A stretch of DNA of 64,000 nt, taken from contig NZ_PRDM01000001.1 of the NCBI RefSeq assembly GCF_015182285.1, positions 1,488,001 to 1,552,000 on the forward strand. The letters are read 5' to 3'. This DNA is from Flavobacterium hungaricum. GTDB taxonomy: Bacteria; Bacteroidota; Bacteroidia; Flavobacteriales; Flavobacteriaceae. Shown one piece after another: positions 8,247-16,164 of the stretch. The notes under the pieces were generated by a model that did no database searches, had not been told where the DNA came from, and saw only the letters and a program-made list of their open reading frames with translations. Position 1 is the first letter of the stretch, and the number at the start of each line of letters is the position of its first letter. The translations under genes and the position numbers were made by a program.

Positions 8247-9284
8247 ATGAAACATTCTGATTTAAGGACTATAAATGATTTGGCAAATTACCTACGCTGC
8301 GATGTTGCTTTCCTTGAGCGCGCTACCAGCAATGAGTTTGATGTTTTGGATCTTGCGAATGGTGACAAGCTAAAGTTAAGTCCCTCGGGAGTTACTGTTA
8401 CTATTGCCAGAATCAAGAAAAAAGGAAAGAAAACAGGCTTTAGAAAAGTTCATAAGATATGGACCGATGAATTCAAAAACAGTCTGAAGATATTGAACAA
8501 TTATCTGAGAGAGATTTATATTCCTAAGGACTGCGTGCAAGGGTTCATCAAAAACCGCAGTATAAAAACAAACGCAAATCTGCATTTAGGAAAGCGGCTT
8601 GTGCTTTCAGTCGATATTAAGAATTTTTTCGAGTCGATAAAAATAAAAATGATTGTGTCTGGTCTGACGGAATTAGGGTTTCAAAAAAGCATAGCAGAAT
8701 TCATTTCTGAATTTGTTACAATAGAAGGCTCTTTGGTTCAAGGGTTCAGCACAAGTCCGGTCCTGGCAAATATTGTTTCCTCAAAATTAGATTTAGAGCT
8801 CATTAAATTCTGCGGTAATTCTCTTATCTATTCACGATATGCAGATGATCTCTATTTTTCAACTGATGATAATGAAATAGAATTGGACGCTATTGAGAAG
8901 ATAATTTCTTCACATGGATTTTCTTTGAATCATGACAAAACAAAACTGATGAAACGAGGCCAACTGCAGTATGTTACGGGATTAACCGTTTTTGATAGCG
9001 ATAGAGCCAGAATCTCCAAACAAATCAAGCGTAATCTAAGACTTGAAATCTATTATATTACTAAGTTTGGCTATAGAAGACATATCCGAGTAAAGCTTAA
9101 AAAGGAAGGTTTTGACAGCTCATTAGAACACTTTAGATTGTTTGTAAATGAAGAAATTGAAGCAACAATAAGCAGGATTTTCGGCTGGCTGAATTTTATA
9201 CACTCCGTTGAGCCTGATTTTACCGCAAAATATTACAAAACCCTTATAAAGATTAAACCAAACTATTATCGTAAACTAAATTGA
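8247..9284 (+). CDS. Retron-type reverse transcriptase
   Basis: Numbering from the ATG at 8247 gives 345 residues. An upstream TTG at 8211 would add 12 residues encoded within the inverted repeat, so the ATG is preferred. RT motifs are in order: region X TNANLHLGKR containing NAxxH (N109-H113), motif A SVDIKNFF (D123), motif B QGFSTSPVLANI (165-176), motif C YADD (198-201) and region Y YVTGLTV with VTG (243-245). NAxxH and VTG together are the published hallmarks of retron RTs and separate them from group II intron and DGR enzymes. The catalytic Asp residues are all present. It would make msDNA from a nearby RNA template. The next gene, DUF4238, is convergent, so this is the end of the operon. 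Confidence 0.9.
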   Translation: MKHSDLRTINDLANYLRCDVAFLERATSNEFDVLDLANGDKLKLSPSGVTVTIARIKKKGKKTGFRKVHKIWTDEFKNSLKILNNYLREIYIPKDCVQGFIKNRSIKTNANLHLGKRLVLSVDIKNFFESIKIKMIVSGLTELGFQKSIAEFISEFVTIEGSLVQGFSTSPVLANIVSSKLDLELIKFCGNSLIYSRYADDLYFSTDDNEIELDAIEKIISSHGFSLNHDKTKLMKRGQLQYVTGLTVFDSDRARISKQIKRNLRLEIYYITKFGYRRHIRVKLKKEGFDSSLEHFRLFVNEEIEATISRIFGWLNFIHSVEPDFTAKYYKTLIKIKPNYYRKLN

Positions 9285-9457
9285 ATTAAAAAAATGCAAT
9301 ATTCTACAAAATAACTTTTTTCTCGTTAAGAAAATTATACATATTAGTTTATCCATTTGTCTTTTTTAATCAATTTGAATAAATTTAACTTTGTAATATT
9401 GGTTAATGGTTTGTATTCAATTTCAATCTTTTCTATGTTGGTCATCTTTAATTTTTT

Positions 9458-10564
9458 TTAAATTGGTTTAATAGTGTAGACTTTGTAGGTGTATGCCTTG
9501 TATTTTATATTTTTTCTATAGTGATCTTGGACCGTATGTAGTTTAACTGCGCAACATTTTGAGATAAAATTCATCTTCTGAAGAGAGAGTTTAATATTCA
9601 AGTCCGATACTCCCATTTCAATCATTTGAGCTTTAAGGTTATCTATACCTTTCGGAACTTTTATTTCATGCACATTGATAAAATCATCATTGGCTTTTTT
9701 ATACTTTTTCGATTTTTCTTGAAGAGTTCTGATATAATGCTCAGAAGCTTTGTGATTGAAATTAACAGTAGACTCGGAATTGAGAAATTGCAAGAGATTA
9801 AGCTGGTCAATACTCTTTTTATCATCTATCAATACTATATGCTCTTTTTTATTTCCGAGTTTATAGATATCGGAATCATATACAGCTAACATATACGAAT
9901 CATTTAGCGGCAAGAATAGTTGCAGTCCTTTTAATCCAAAATCTCTCTGGCTACCAAATTTCCAATTTCTTTTTTCTAAAAACTGATTATACATGACAAG
10001 CGGATTATCCGAAATAATAAAAGGATTTGAGGTTTTATTTTTAATGAGCTTATATTTCAGGTTTAAAAGATCGGATACAAGAAGTTCGGCAGATTTTAGT
10101 GAATTCAGTTTTCCCTTATCGGATTGTTGTTCTTGTAATCCAGGAATCATATAGGTAGAGACATTACCTTCGCTGATTTTAGACTTAGTATTTGGAAGTC
10201 TTTGCTCAAATTTTTTTAGAATTTTGAAATGAATAGGGTTTCGAAGATCCAAAATAATAAGGAAGTGCAGCATTTTAGAATGATTAGGACTTTGTGGAAT
10301 AGGCAGTTTTTCTCCTTCCCACATTTCTCTAAAGATTGGCGCAGAATCTGATTCGAGCTTTGCAAGCCACTCTTCAAGCTCGCCATCACGTCCATAAAAA
10401 TGTTTTCTGCCTAGATGCGAGGATATTTTTACATGACTTTTAAAAACATTCCTATTAGTCTCGAACATGCCGATGGTTTTTCCATTATTCTCAAAGCAGA
10501 AGAAACGCTGGAAAAATTGTGGTACGAAGTGCTGTATTTTCGGAATTTGTTTTTTTTGTGCCAT
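9458..10564 (-). CDS. DUF4238 protein of unknown function
   Basis: The N-terminus KIQHFVPQFFQRFF (9-22) followed by an FETNRNVFKS segment matches DUF4238, whose members start with an H(Y/F)VPQ(F/Y)-type motif. The middle contains NPFIISDNPLVMYNQ, also typical (a D-N-P motif). The 368-residue length is in the family range. No enzymatic role is known to me. It is convergent with the RT gene and separated from it by 173 AT-rich bases in which I see no strong terminator. It lies between the retron operon and the recombinase, so it is probably cargo of the same island, possibly an independent defence or toxin-type gene. Confidence 0.75.
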   Translation of the reverse strand: MAQKKQIPKIQHFVPQFFQRFFCFENNGKTIGMFETNRNVFKSHVKISSHLGRKHFYGRDGELEEWLAKLESDSAPIFREMWEGEKLPIPQSPNHSKMLHFLIILDLRNPIHFKILKKFEQRLPNTKSKISEGNVSTYMIPGLQEQQSDKGKLNSLKSAELLVSDLLNLKYKLIKNKTSNPFIISDNPLVMYNQFLEKRNWKFGSQRDFGLKGLQLFLPLNDSYMLAVYDSDIYKLGNKKEHIVLIDDKKSIDQLNLLQFLNSESTVNFNHKASEHYIRTLQEKSKKYKKANDDFINVHEIKVPKGIDNLKAQMIEMGVSDLNIKLSLQKMNFISKCCAVKLHTVQDHYRKNIKYKAYTYKVYTIKPI

Positions 10565-10795
10565 TTTGCATTCTCTTTATAAAACAGAATAACTATTGTT
10601 ATGCTTTGCTTAAATTTAGTAATTAAAAGCTGTGAATACAATATCATTTTTTTAAAAAAAAAGCTATTGAATTTTAATGGGTTGTATATATTTTTATTAT
10701 GTATAGCGTTTTTACTAGAACAACATGATAACTTTTTTATTAATAAGTTAATGTATAAAAATATTAAGTAGTAAATCTAACCAATATATTATTAT

Positions 10796-12286
10796 ATGAA
10801 GTTAGCCTATTTATACGTTCGTGTAAGTACGGACGAACAAAAAAGAAAAGGTTACTCCTTGCCAGAACAGGAGGACAGACTATTGAAGTATTGTAAATAT
10901 TACGATATCGAAGTCAAAGGAATTTATCGAGAAGATTTCTCCGCGAAGAGTTTCAATAGACCAGAATGGAATCAATTATTTTCAGAAATTAAAAAGAAAT
11001 CATCAGGAGAAGATAAAAATATACTATTTATCAAATGGGATCGATTCAGTCGTAATATTGAATATGCGTACGAAATGATTGGAAAGCTTCGAAGATATAA
11101 AACAACAGTAAAGGCTATTGATCAGCCAATTGATTTCTCTGTGCCGGAAAGTACAGTTATGCTGGCTGTATATTTAGCTGTCCCGGAAGCAGAAAATACC
11201 CGGAGAGCTCAAAACACTGCAAACGGCATTCGTCGAGCTAAGTTGATGGGCAGATATCCTAGTAAGGCACCATTAGGATTTATCAATTTGACATCTATGG
11301 ATGGTAAAAAAGGTATCGCTCCTAAAGAGCCTGAAGCCGAAATTATAAAATGGACTTTTTATCAAGTTGCAAAGAATGATCATAAAATAACTGAAATCAT
11401 GAAAATAGCTAATGATAAAGGTTTAATATGTTCAAGATCCCACTTTTTCAGGATTTTGCACAATCCAGTTTATTGCGGGCTTATACCAGTCAAACTTGAC
11501 TCTAGTGAAGAGCAGATGGTAAAAGGATTACACGAACCTTTGATAGCAGAGTCTTTATTTAATCAGGTTCAGTCTGTTATTAATACAAAGAGAAGAACTA
11601 CTGCTAAAAGAAATGATTTACAATCATTATTTTTTCTTAGAGGTTTTTTAACATGTCCTGTTTGTGATCGAAAACTTAGTGGAAGTGTTTCAAAAGGAAG
11701 ATCAAAAAACTATCCATATTATCATTGTCATAATGGATGTAGAACAAGAATAGATGCGGTCTTTCTTAATGATTGTTATCAAAATAAACTTCAACAATTA
11801 ATACTCTCAAATAATACAATTGAGTTGTTTAAAAACATTTTAGAAGACCAGAATATAAAGACACAGAAAGCAAGTTATTTATACGCTCAAAAATTATTAG
11901 AGAGGAAAATAAAAGAGGTGGGAGTAACCCTTTCTCGAGGCAGAAAATTATTTATAGCCGGAGTATTAAAAATTGATGACTACAATGAATTAAGAAAAGA
12001 GAATCAAGTCAACACAAAAAATCTTAAAAAGGAAGCACGTAATATTGTCGTTAAATTAAAAGCTATTGATAAAAAAAATCAAGTAGAAGAGAAAGCGTTA
12101 GTCGAAATCTTTCAAAGATTTTCTGAATTTGAAACCTCAGATAAAAGACATCTTGTAAATCTTATTCCACCGACGGACATTGATTTTAAAACAGGAGATC
12201 TATCTTTATGTTTAAATCAAGCATTTTTAAAAATATTTTCAAAAAAGAGAAACCGAAAAACCAATAGAAAAAATGAATTTCATTGA
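10796..12286 (+). CDS. Large serine recombinase
   Basis: The 496-residue protein begins AYLYVRVSTDEQ with the catalytic Ser at residue 11. It has FIKWDRFSRN (78-87), a resolvase-type catalytic core to about residue 150, and then a recombinase domain (KAPLGFIN, HNPVYCGLI). A zinc ribbon follows with Cys at 287, 290, 311 and 315, and a Lys/Glu-rich coiled coil sits near 360-440. This is the standard order of large serine integrases and of Bacteroidota mobile elements. The gene ends in a small overlapping ORF (12273-12428) whose stop codon abuts the putative attachment half-site. It is the only recombinase on the island and the likely enzyme that inserted it. The catalytic domain looks intact. 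Confidence 0.92.
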   Translation: MKLAYLYVRVSTDEQKRKGYSLPEQEDRLLKYCKYYDIEVKGIYREDFSAKSFNRPEWNQLFSEIKKKSSGEDKNILFIKWDRFSRNIEYAYEMIGKLRRYKTTVKAIDQPIDFSVPESTVMLAVYLAVPEAENTRRAQNTANGIRRAKLMGRYPSKAPLGFINLTSMDGKKGIAPKEPEAEIIKWTFYQVAKNDHKITEIMKIANDKGLICSRSHFFRILHNPVYCGLIPVKLDSSEEQMVKGLHEPLIAESLFNQVQSVINTKRRTTAKRNDLQSLFFLRGFLTCPVCDRKLSGSVSKGRSKNYPYYHCHNGCRTRIDAVFLNDCYQNKLQQLILSNNTIELFKNILEDQNIKTQKASYLYAQKLLERKIKEVGVTLSRGRKLFIAGVLKIDDYNELRKENQVNTKNLKKEARNIVVKLKAIDKKNQVEEKALVEIFQRFSEFETSDKRHLVNLIPPTDIDFKTGDLSLCLNQAFLKIFSKKRNRKTNRKNEFH

Positions 12287-12428
12287 GAAGAATGTTTCAG
12301 TAGAAAAAGCCATTATTATTCTTTCCAAGAATTGTATTCAGGTAGATTAGAAGGAAGCCAAAATTATTTTGGAATTACTATCAAAAAATTACGATAAACT
12401 AAAAGAGAAAAAAAATCTATATCCTTAA
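12273..12428 (+). pseudogene. Small ORF overlapping the recombinase, split by a TAG
   Basis: An ATG at 12273 inside the recombinase 3' end starts a frame of 51 codons in total. It reads SVEKAIIILSKNCIQVD, a TAG at 12348-12350, then KEAKIILELLSKNYDKLK to a TAA at 12426-12428. The length is a multiple of three and both halves are in one frame, so a single nonsense change (for instance GAG to TAG) is the simplest explanation. It shares its residue pattern with the decayed ORF at 4319-4473. Small ORFs overlapping recombinase ends recur in Bacteroidota elements, as far as I remember; function unknown. Confidence 0.55.
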
Positions 12429-12434
12429 CGGGAC
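12428..12434 (+). repeat. ACGGGAC, putative right attachment half-site
   Basis: The seven bases match 4679-4685 in direct orientation. The copy abuts the stop codon of the small ORF after the recombinase and is followed by TTCGAATC, which looks like part of a tRNA T-arm. Joining left and right flanks here would give a tRNA-like 3' end reading GACCTCGACGGGACTTCGAA. Seven bases alone is weak evidence. Confidence 0.35.
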
Positions 12435-12580
12435 TTCGAATCATCGTTCACCTTCGATTAAATCTCAAATAAAGCCACTTTTAGACTGTTTATTTCAAAC
12501 AGACTAAAGATTTCTTGTGAAAAATCCGAACCATAAAATGATAGGCTGTAAAGGTTTGAAAAATCTAGAAATTTGTGTAT

Positions 12581-12612
12581 AAAAAAAGAGACAACTATTT
12601 GCTAGTTGTCTC
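12581..12612 (-). terminator. Rho-independent terminator of the tRNA-Arg gene
   Basis: An eight-pair stem, GAGACAAC (12588-12595) with GTTGTCTC (12605-12612), is followed on the minus strand by seven U. It lies six bases beyond the tRNA 3' end. The remaining stretch 12435-12580 holds another imperfect hairpin around CTGTTT/AAACAG (near 12487-12503) and nothing that looks coding. Confidence 0.8.
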
Positions 12613-12618
12613 CTTAAG

Positions 12619-12692
12619 TGACCTCGACTGGATTCAAACCAGTAACCTTCTGAGCCGTAATCAGATGCGCTATTCAGTTGCGCCACGAGGCC
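12619..12692 (-). tRNA. tRNA-Arg (anticodon ACG)
   Basis: On the minus strand the acceptor stem GGCCTCG pairs with CGAGGTC (one G-U) and is followed by TG. Next come a D-arm GCGC...GCGC, an anticodon stem TCTGA/TCAGA enclosing TTACGGC (anticodon ACG), and a T-arm ACTGG-TTTGAAT-CCAGT. The discriminator is A and CCA is not encoded. ACG reads CGN arginine codons after A-to-I editing. Its 3' end is duplicated at 4670-4680. Confidence 0.95.
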
Positions 12693-12748
12693 TTTTTGTT
12701 ATCAATTAGCTATTTTTTTGTAGCTTTGTTGATTGCTTATTGCGGGTG

Positions 12749-12778
12749 CAAAGATAGGCATAAATGTGAGATATACAA
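12749..12778 (-). promoter_or_regulatory. Bacteroidota-type promoter of tRNA-Arg
   Basis: On the minus strand TTG (12776-12778) and TATCTTTG (12749-12756) are separated by 19 bases, matching the TTTG-N19-TAnnTTTG promoter consensus described for Bacteroidota. The -7 box lies about 57 bases before the tRNA 5' end. Confidence 0.65.
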
Positions 12779-12806
12779 GCAAAAAATAACATAAAAATAA
12801 AAAAAA

Positions 12807-13319
12807 ATGAAGATTGAAAATTATGTGCGTGATATTCAGGGATTTCCAAAAGAAGGAATTTTATTTAAAGATATCACTCCGCTGCTAAATAACCCTGAAG
12901 CAAGGAAAAAATGCTTGTCTATTTTGGTAAAATCTTTAAATGGACAAAAAATTGATAAGGTTGTGGGAGCTGAATCTCGCGGCTTTTTTTTCGGAATGTT
13001 ATTGGCACAGGAATTAAATGCTGGTTTTGTTCCCGTACGTAAGCCTAAAAAACTGCCTCATGAAACAATTTCGGCTTCTTATGAATTAGAATATGGCACA
13101 GATACTTTAGAAATGCATAAAGATGCAATACAAAAAGGGAATCGTGTCTTAATTCATGACGACGTATTGGCAACGGGCGGCACAGCCAAGGCAGTTTGCG
13201 ATCTTGTTACAGAATTGGGCGGTGAGATTGTGCAGTGTAATTTTTTAATGGAACTTTCTTTTCTTAATGGAAGAGAAAAAATAAAGGATAATCCTATATT
13301 TGTGGCTATAACCTATTAG
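12807..13319 (+). CDS. apt: Adenine phosphoribosyltransferase
   Basis: The enzyme makes AMP from adenine and PRPP (purine salvage, cytosol). The 170 residues match the family length. Visible motifs are YVRDIQGFPKEGILFKDITPLL at the N-terminus (residues 5-26), the AESRGF loop near 54-59, VRKPKKLPHE, and the PRPP-binding VLIHDDVLATGGTA around 113-126. The start codon sits after an A-rich leader with no Shine-Dalgarno, as usual in Bacteroidota. It is divergent from the tRNA-Arg promoter. A lipoprotein gene follows after 11 bases and may be co-transcribed. Confidence 0.96.
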   Translation: MKIENYVRDIQGFPKEGILFKDITPLLNNPEARKKCLSILVKSLNGQKIDKVVGAESRGFFFGMLLAQELNAGFVPVRKPKKLPHETISASYELEYGTDTLEMHKDAIQKGNRVLIHDDVLATGGTAKAVCDLVTELGGEIVQCNFLMELSFLNGREKIKDNPIFVAITY

Positions 13320-13330
13320 CCTTTTCGTAA

Positions 13331-14101
13331 ATGAAATTATTTTACTCTCTAGTATCGCTTGTTTTATTATCTTCTTGTAATAGTAAAGAAGAAACCAAAA
13401 AATTACCGCTTAAAACTCCGTCAAAAGGTAAAATAATTGAAAATACTGCTGGTAAGACTTCAAATACAAAATTCAAAAGTACTTTAAGACCCAATCAGGA
13501 TTTAGAATTGCATAAAGTATATACGGATACCGTTCAGTTTATGGAATACAATACCGATTTTGATTATTATTTTATCGAAGTAAAAAAAGGAAATGATATC
13601 GCTGGCTTGAATACCAACAGCGACAACATAAATTTTAATCGAGGCGATATACTAGAAGTACAATGGAAGATAGATAGTATATTTATTGCTGGAGATGGTG
13701 AAACTCTAGATTTTTCGGAGTGGCTTGTAAATGCAAAGAAAATCAAAGATGGGAATTTAAGTTTGTTTAAAAAGAAGTATAAGAAAACAATAAAATTTTA
13801 TACCGACAAAGAGAATATGTCTGATTGGTATAAAGATTTATTGTATAAAAACGTGGAATATTATCTGGCAAATTCTAAAAAAGAACTTGTAAAATTACAC
13901 ATCCAAAATGCTTCGCCAGAAGAGCAGTTGAGTTATTCTATAGAAGATCGGGAACGTGACGGAAAATCGTACACGGTATTGGGATTAGCAAACGAATTTG
14001 AACATCGTACAAGTATAATTCAATGGTTATATTTTGATCAGGAAAGCAAAAAACTTTATGAGTATGATCTGGCAAATGACAAACTAATTGAATTTCCTTA
14101 A
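13331..14101 (+). CDS. Predicted lipoprotein, unknown function
   Basis: The 256-residue protein begins with a short hydrophobic signal ending in a lipobox (VLLSSC, Cys16), so it should be lipid-anchored. The following Lys/Thr-rich segment is a typical linker. The rest is hydrophilic with many Asp, Lys and Tyr, and I recognise no enzyme motif. The start is 11 bases after apt, suggesting a shared transcript, though a functional link is not apparent. It is convergent with the response regulator gene, with a 14-base gap. Confidence 0.75.
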   Translation: MKLFYSLVSLVLLSSCNSKEETKKLPLKTPSKGKIIENTAGKTSNTKFKSTLRPNQDLELHKVYTDTVQFMEYNTDFDYYFIEVKKGNDIAGLNTNSDNINFNRGDILEVQWKIDSIFIAGDGETLDFSEWLVNAKKIKDGNLSLFKKKYKKTIKFYTDKENMSDWYKDLLYKNVEYYLANSKKELVKLHIQNASPEEQLSYSIEDRERDGKSYTVLGLANEFEHRTSIIQWLYFDQESKKLYEYDLANDKLIEFP

Positions 14102-14115
14102 AGTTAGTCTGCTGA

Positions 14116-14766
14116 TTATACAAAAACGATTTTGTGTTTAATGGCATAAAGCACCAATCCGATTCGGGTTTTTATTTCGAGTTTGTCAAATAGTGATTCT
14201 CTGTAACCGTCAATGGTTTTAGGGCTTAAACACATTTGCGATGCAATTTCTTTGTAAGTCATTTCGGTACAGGCGTGTTTGATGAAAACAATTTCTTTTT
14301 CCTTAAGGCCAATTTTTTTATTATCGCCGCCTACTTTGTTAATGAGCATTCCAGAAACCAATTCGGTAAAATAAAAACCTTTTTCGATAACGCATTCTAT
14401 GGCATCCTTAAATATTTCTGGCGAAGTATCTTTTAATAAATAACCTTTGGCACCGTTGGTAATCATTTTTATAATAATTTCTTCATCATCATTAACAGAT
14501 AAGGCAATGACTTTTAGATCGGATCTATTGTCTTTGAGCCACTGCATAGTGCTTAAACCGTCCAGAACAGGCATATTGACATCTAGCAAAATAAGGTCTA
14601 CTGCTGCAGAAGGATTTTCTTCGAGATAATCAATAAAGACTTTACCGTTTTCAAAACGCTGTATAACTTCATAATCACCAAAACTTTTAATGAGCAGTTC
14701 GAGCGATTGCGAAAAAAGCAAATGATCATCAACAATTATTATTTTACTTTTCGGATTAGTTTTCAT
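14116..14766 (-). CDS. NarL/LuxR-family response regulator
   Basis: The receiver domain occupies residues 8-125, with the acidic pair in IIIVDDHLL (D13, D14), the phosphoacceptor D62 in LILLDVNMP, and Lys in the LLKDTSPE loop. A C-terminal LuxR-type helix-turn-helix follows (KEKEIVFIKHACTEMTYKEI, then LSPKTIDGYR). Its start overlaps the end of the histidine kinase gene by 11 bases, so the two form a cognate pair translated in tandem. The regulated genes cannot be told from the sequence; the same transcription unit contains two further upstream genes. Confidence 0.93.
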   Translation of the reverse strand: MKTNPKSKIIIVDDHLLFSQSLELLIKSFGDYEVIQRFENGKVFIDYLEENPSAAVDLILLDVNMPVLDGLSTMQWLKDNRSDLKVIALSVNDDEEIIIKMITNGAKGYLLKDTSPEIFKDAIECVIEKGFYFTELVSGMLINKVGGDNKKIGLKEKEIVFIKHACTEMTYKEIASQMCLSPKTIDGYRESLFDKLEIKTRIGLVLYAIKHKIVFV

Positions 14767-15538
14767 TGCATTGTGTTAAAGGGTATTCAATAGTTACATT
14801 TGTTCCCGTTTGGTCTGAGTTCATAATTAATTTGGCACCAATTAGTTTGGCTCTTAACTTCATGTTATTTAATCCTAGTCCCGAACTGGAATTTTTTTGA
14901 TCATATCCGATTCCGAAATCTTTTAATTTTAAAATAAAAACATTTGGAGTGGCTTCAATATGAACATCAAATAAATCACTTCTCGAATGTTTCAAACTGT
15001 TATGAAATGCTTCTTGAAAAATTCTGTAAATAATGAGTTCATGTTCTTCGTGAATGGCTGGAATAATTCCGATTTGATTAAAATGATATTTAATTTTTTT
15101 GAGCTTTTTTATTCTTTCTAAATCCTGCTGAATGGCTTCTACAAAATTATTTTGGAGTAGATTGTCTTTGTTTATAATCCGGGAGAGAATTCGCAGTTCG
15201 TCCAATGATTTAGCCAATACGTCTTTGAGGTCTTTAAGTTCTTTAATCTGAATCGTTTTGTTGTTTATCGAAATGTTAAGCTGCATAATGGCAACCGAAA
15301 TAATCTGGCCAATATTATCATGTAATTCCTTACTAATTTCAGACAAGGTTTGGTCTTTTATTTCAATTCGTGTCTTGATTAATTCGGATTGAAAATAGAG
15401 TTCGTATTCCATTTTATCTACTAAATACCGATTTTTCTTTTTTAGAAAGTAAAAAAATAAAATCAATAGCGTGACCAGTAAAGTAAAAAAAACGATACCT
15501 AATGAAATGACTAATAATTGTATTTCTTTTCGCTCCAT
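14756..15538 (-). CDS. Sensor histidine kinase (HisKA_3 / NarX-like)
   Basis: The 260-residue kinase has one N-terminal membrane helix (about 7-31) and a short coiled region. The phosphoacceptor motif EISKELHDNIGQ has His73. The HATPase domain has an N-box around IFQEAFHNSLKHS and a G-box ending SGLGLNNMKLR. HisKA_3 kinases pair with NarL-type regulators, which fits the downstream gene. No periplasmic sensor domain is present, so sensing may depend on the membrane protein encoded just upstream, whose gene overlaps this one by 28 bases. Confidence 0.92.
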   Translation of the reverse strand: MERKEIQLLVISLGIVFFTLLVTLLILFFYFLKKKNRYLVDKMEYELYFQSELIKTRIEIKDQTLSEISKELHDNIGQIISVAIMQLNISINNKTIQIKELKDLKDVLAKSLDELRILSRIINKDNLLQNNFVEAIQQDLERIKKLKKIKYHFNQIGIIPAIHEEHELIIYRIFQEAFHNSLKHSRSDLFDVHIEATPNVFILKLKDFGIGYDQKNSSSGLGLNNMKLRAKLIGAKLIMNSDQTGTNVTIEYPLTQCNEN

Positions 15539-16158
15539 AAAAATCCGATAATGTAGCAGGCATGTGCCAGTAAATTTAAGATGAACAAAACAAGGCTGAA
15601 AATAGATTCATCTTGTTTGATTAAGAACCAGTCAATGGCAAGCATAAAAGGAGTAAAGGGTACATGAAAAACCAATATTCCTAAAACATACCAGAAAAAA
15701 ACAGATCGTTTAAAATTTAAAATTTTGTCTGAATTAAAAATCTCAATTAAATACAAACAGGATAAAATTACGACCAATACCACGCCGATTGCAAAGCTGT
15801 AAGTAAAGGATCGATTGGTGTTTTCTTTAAAATAAATCATATTTAAAAAGAAAGCGATGATAAACAAAAGCAGGCAGAAAAATGCAGCGGTTCGGTAATT
15901 TATTTTTTGTAACAAACTGCGAATAAGAAAGATATAGGCTATAAACGATACAAACATATAAAAATTATAGACATAATAATTTAATAAGCCTGTCCAATAT
16001 GTAAAATAATAGCCAATAATCTCTATTAGAATCGAAAACCAAATAAACAGCACTAAAAATTTGGCTTTAAAACCAGGAAGTTTTGGTAATGATAACAAAC
16101 CAACGATTCCTGATAATAAAGCCAAATAAAGGATATAAGATCTTAAAAATTCAAACAT
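15511..16158 (-). CDS. Multi-pass membrane protein upstream of the histidine kinase
   Basis: The 215-residue protein is almost entirely hydrophobic, with six or seven predicted membrane helices (segments near 7-22, 32-50, 58-78, 90-108, 119-138, 152-172 and 182-208). I do not recognise a named family, though similar proteins precede NarL-type two-component pairs in flavobacteria. Its 3' end overlaps the kinase gene by 28 bases, which points to a dedicated partner, perhaps the sensing or membrane-anchoring unit for a kinase that has only one helix of its own. That role is inference. Confidence 0.7.
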   Translation of the reverse strand: MFEFLRSYILYLALLSGIVGLLSLPKLPGFKAKFLVLFIWFSILIEIIGYYFTYWTGLLNYYVYNFYMFVSFIAYIFLIRSLLQKINYRTAAFFCLLLFIIAFFLNMIYFKENTNRSFTYSFAIGVVLVVILSCLYLIEIFNSDKILNFKRSVFFWYVLGILVFHVPFTPFMLAIDWFLIKQDESIFSLVLFILNLLAHACYIIGFLWSEKKYNY

Positions 16159-16164
16159 AATTTT

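Noticed and set aside
9285..9457. Retron RNA downstream of the RT
   Set aside because: This 173-base convergent gap is AT-rich with no inverted repeat bracketing; the upstream gap is structurally much better.
11641..11760. Zinc ribbon of the recombinase as a separate small gene
   Set aside because: It lies in the same uninterrupted frame and is a standard part of large serine recombinases.
12504..12686. 60-codon minus-strand frame over the tRNA-Arg
   Set aside because: It reads through the tRNA gene and its terminator; the overlap with a confident tRNA makes it spurious.
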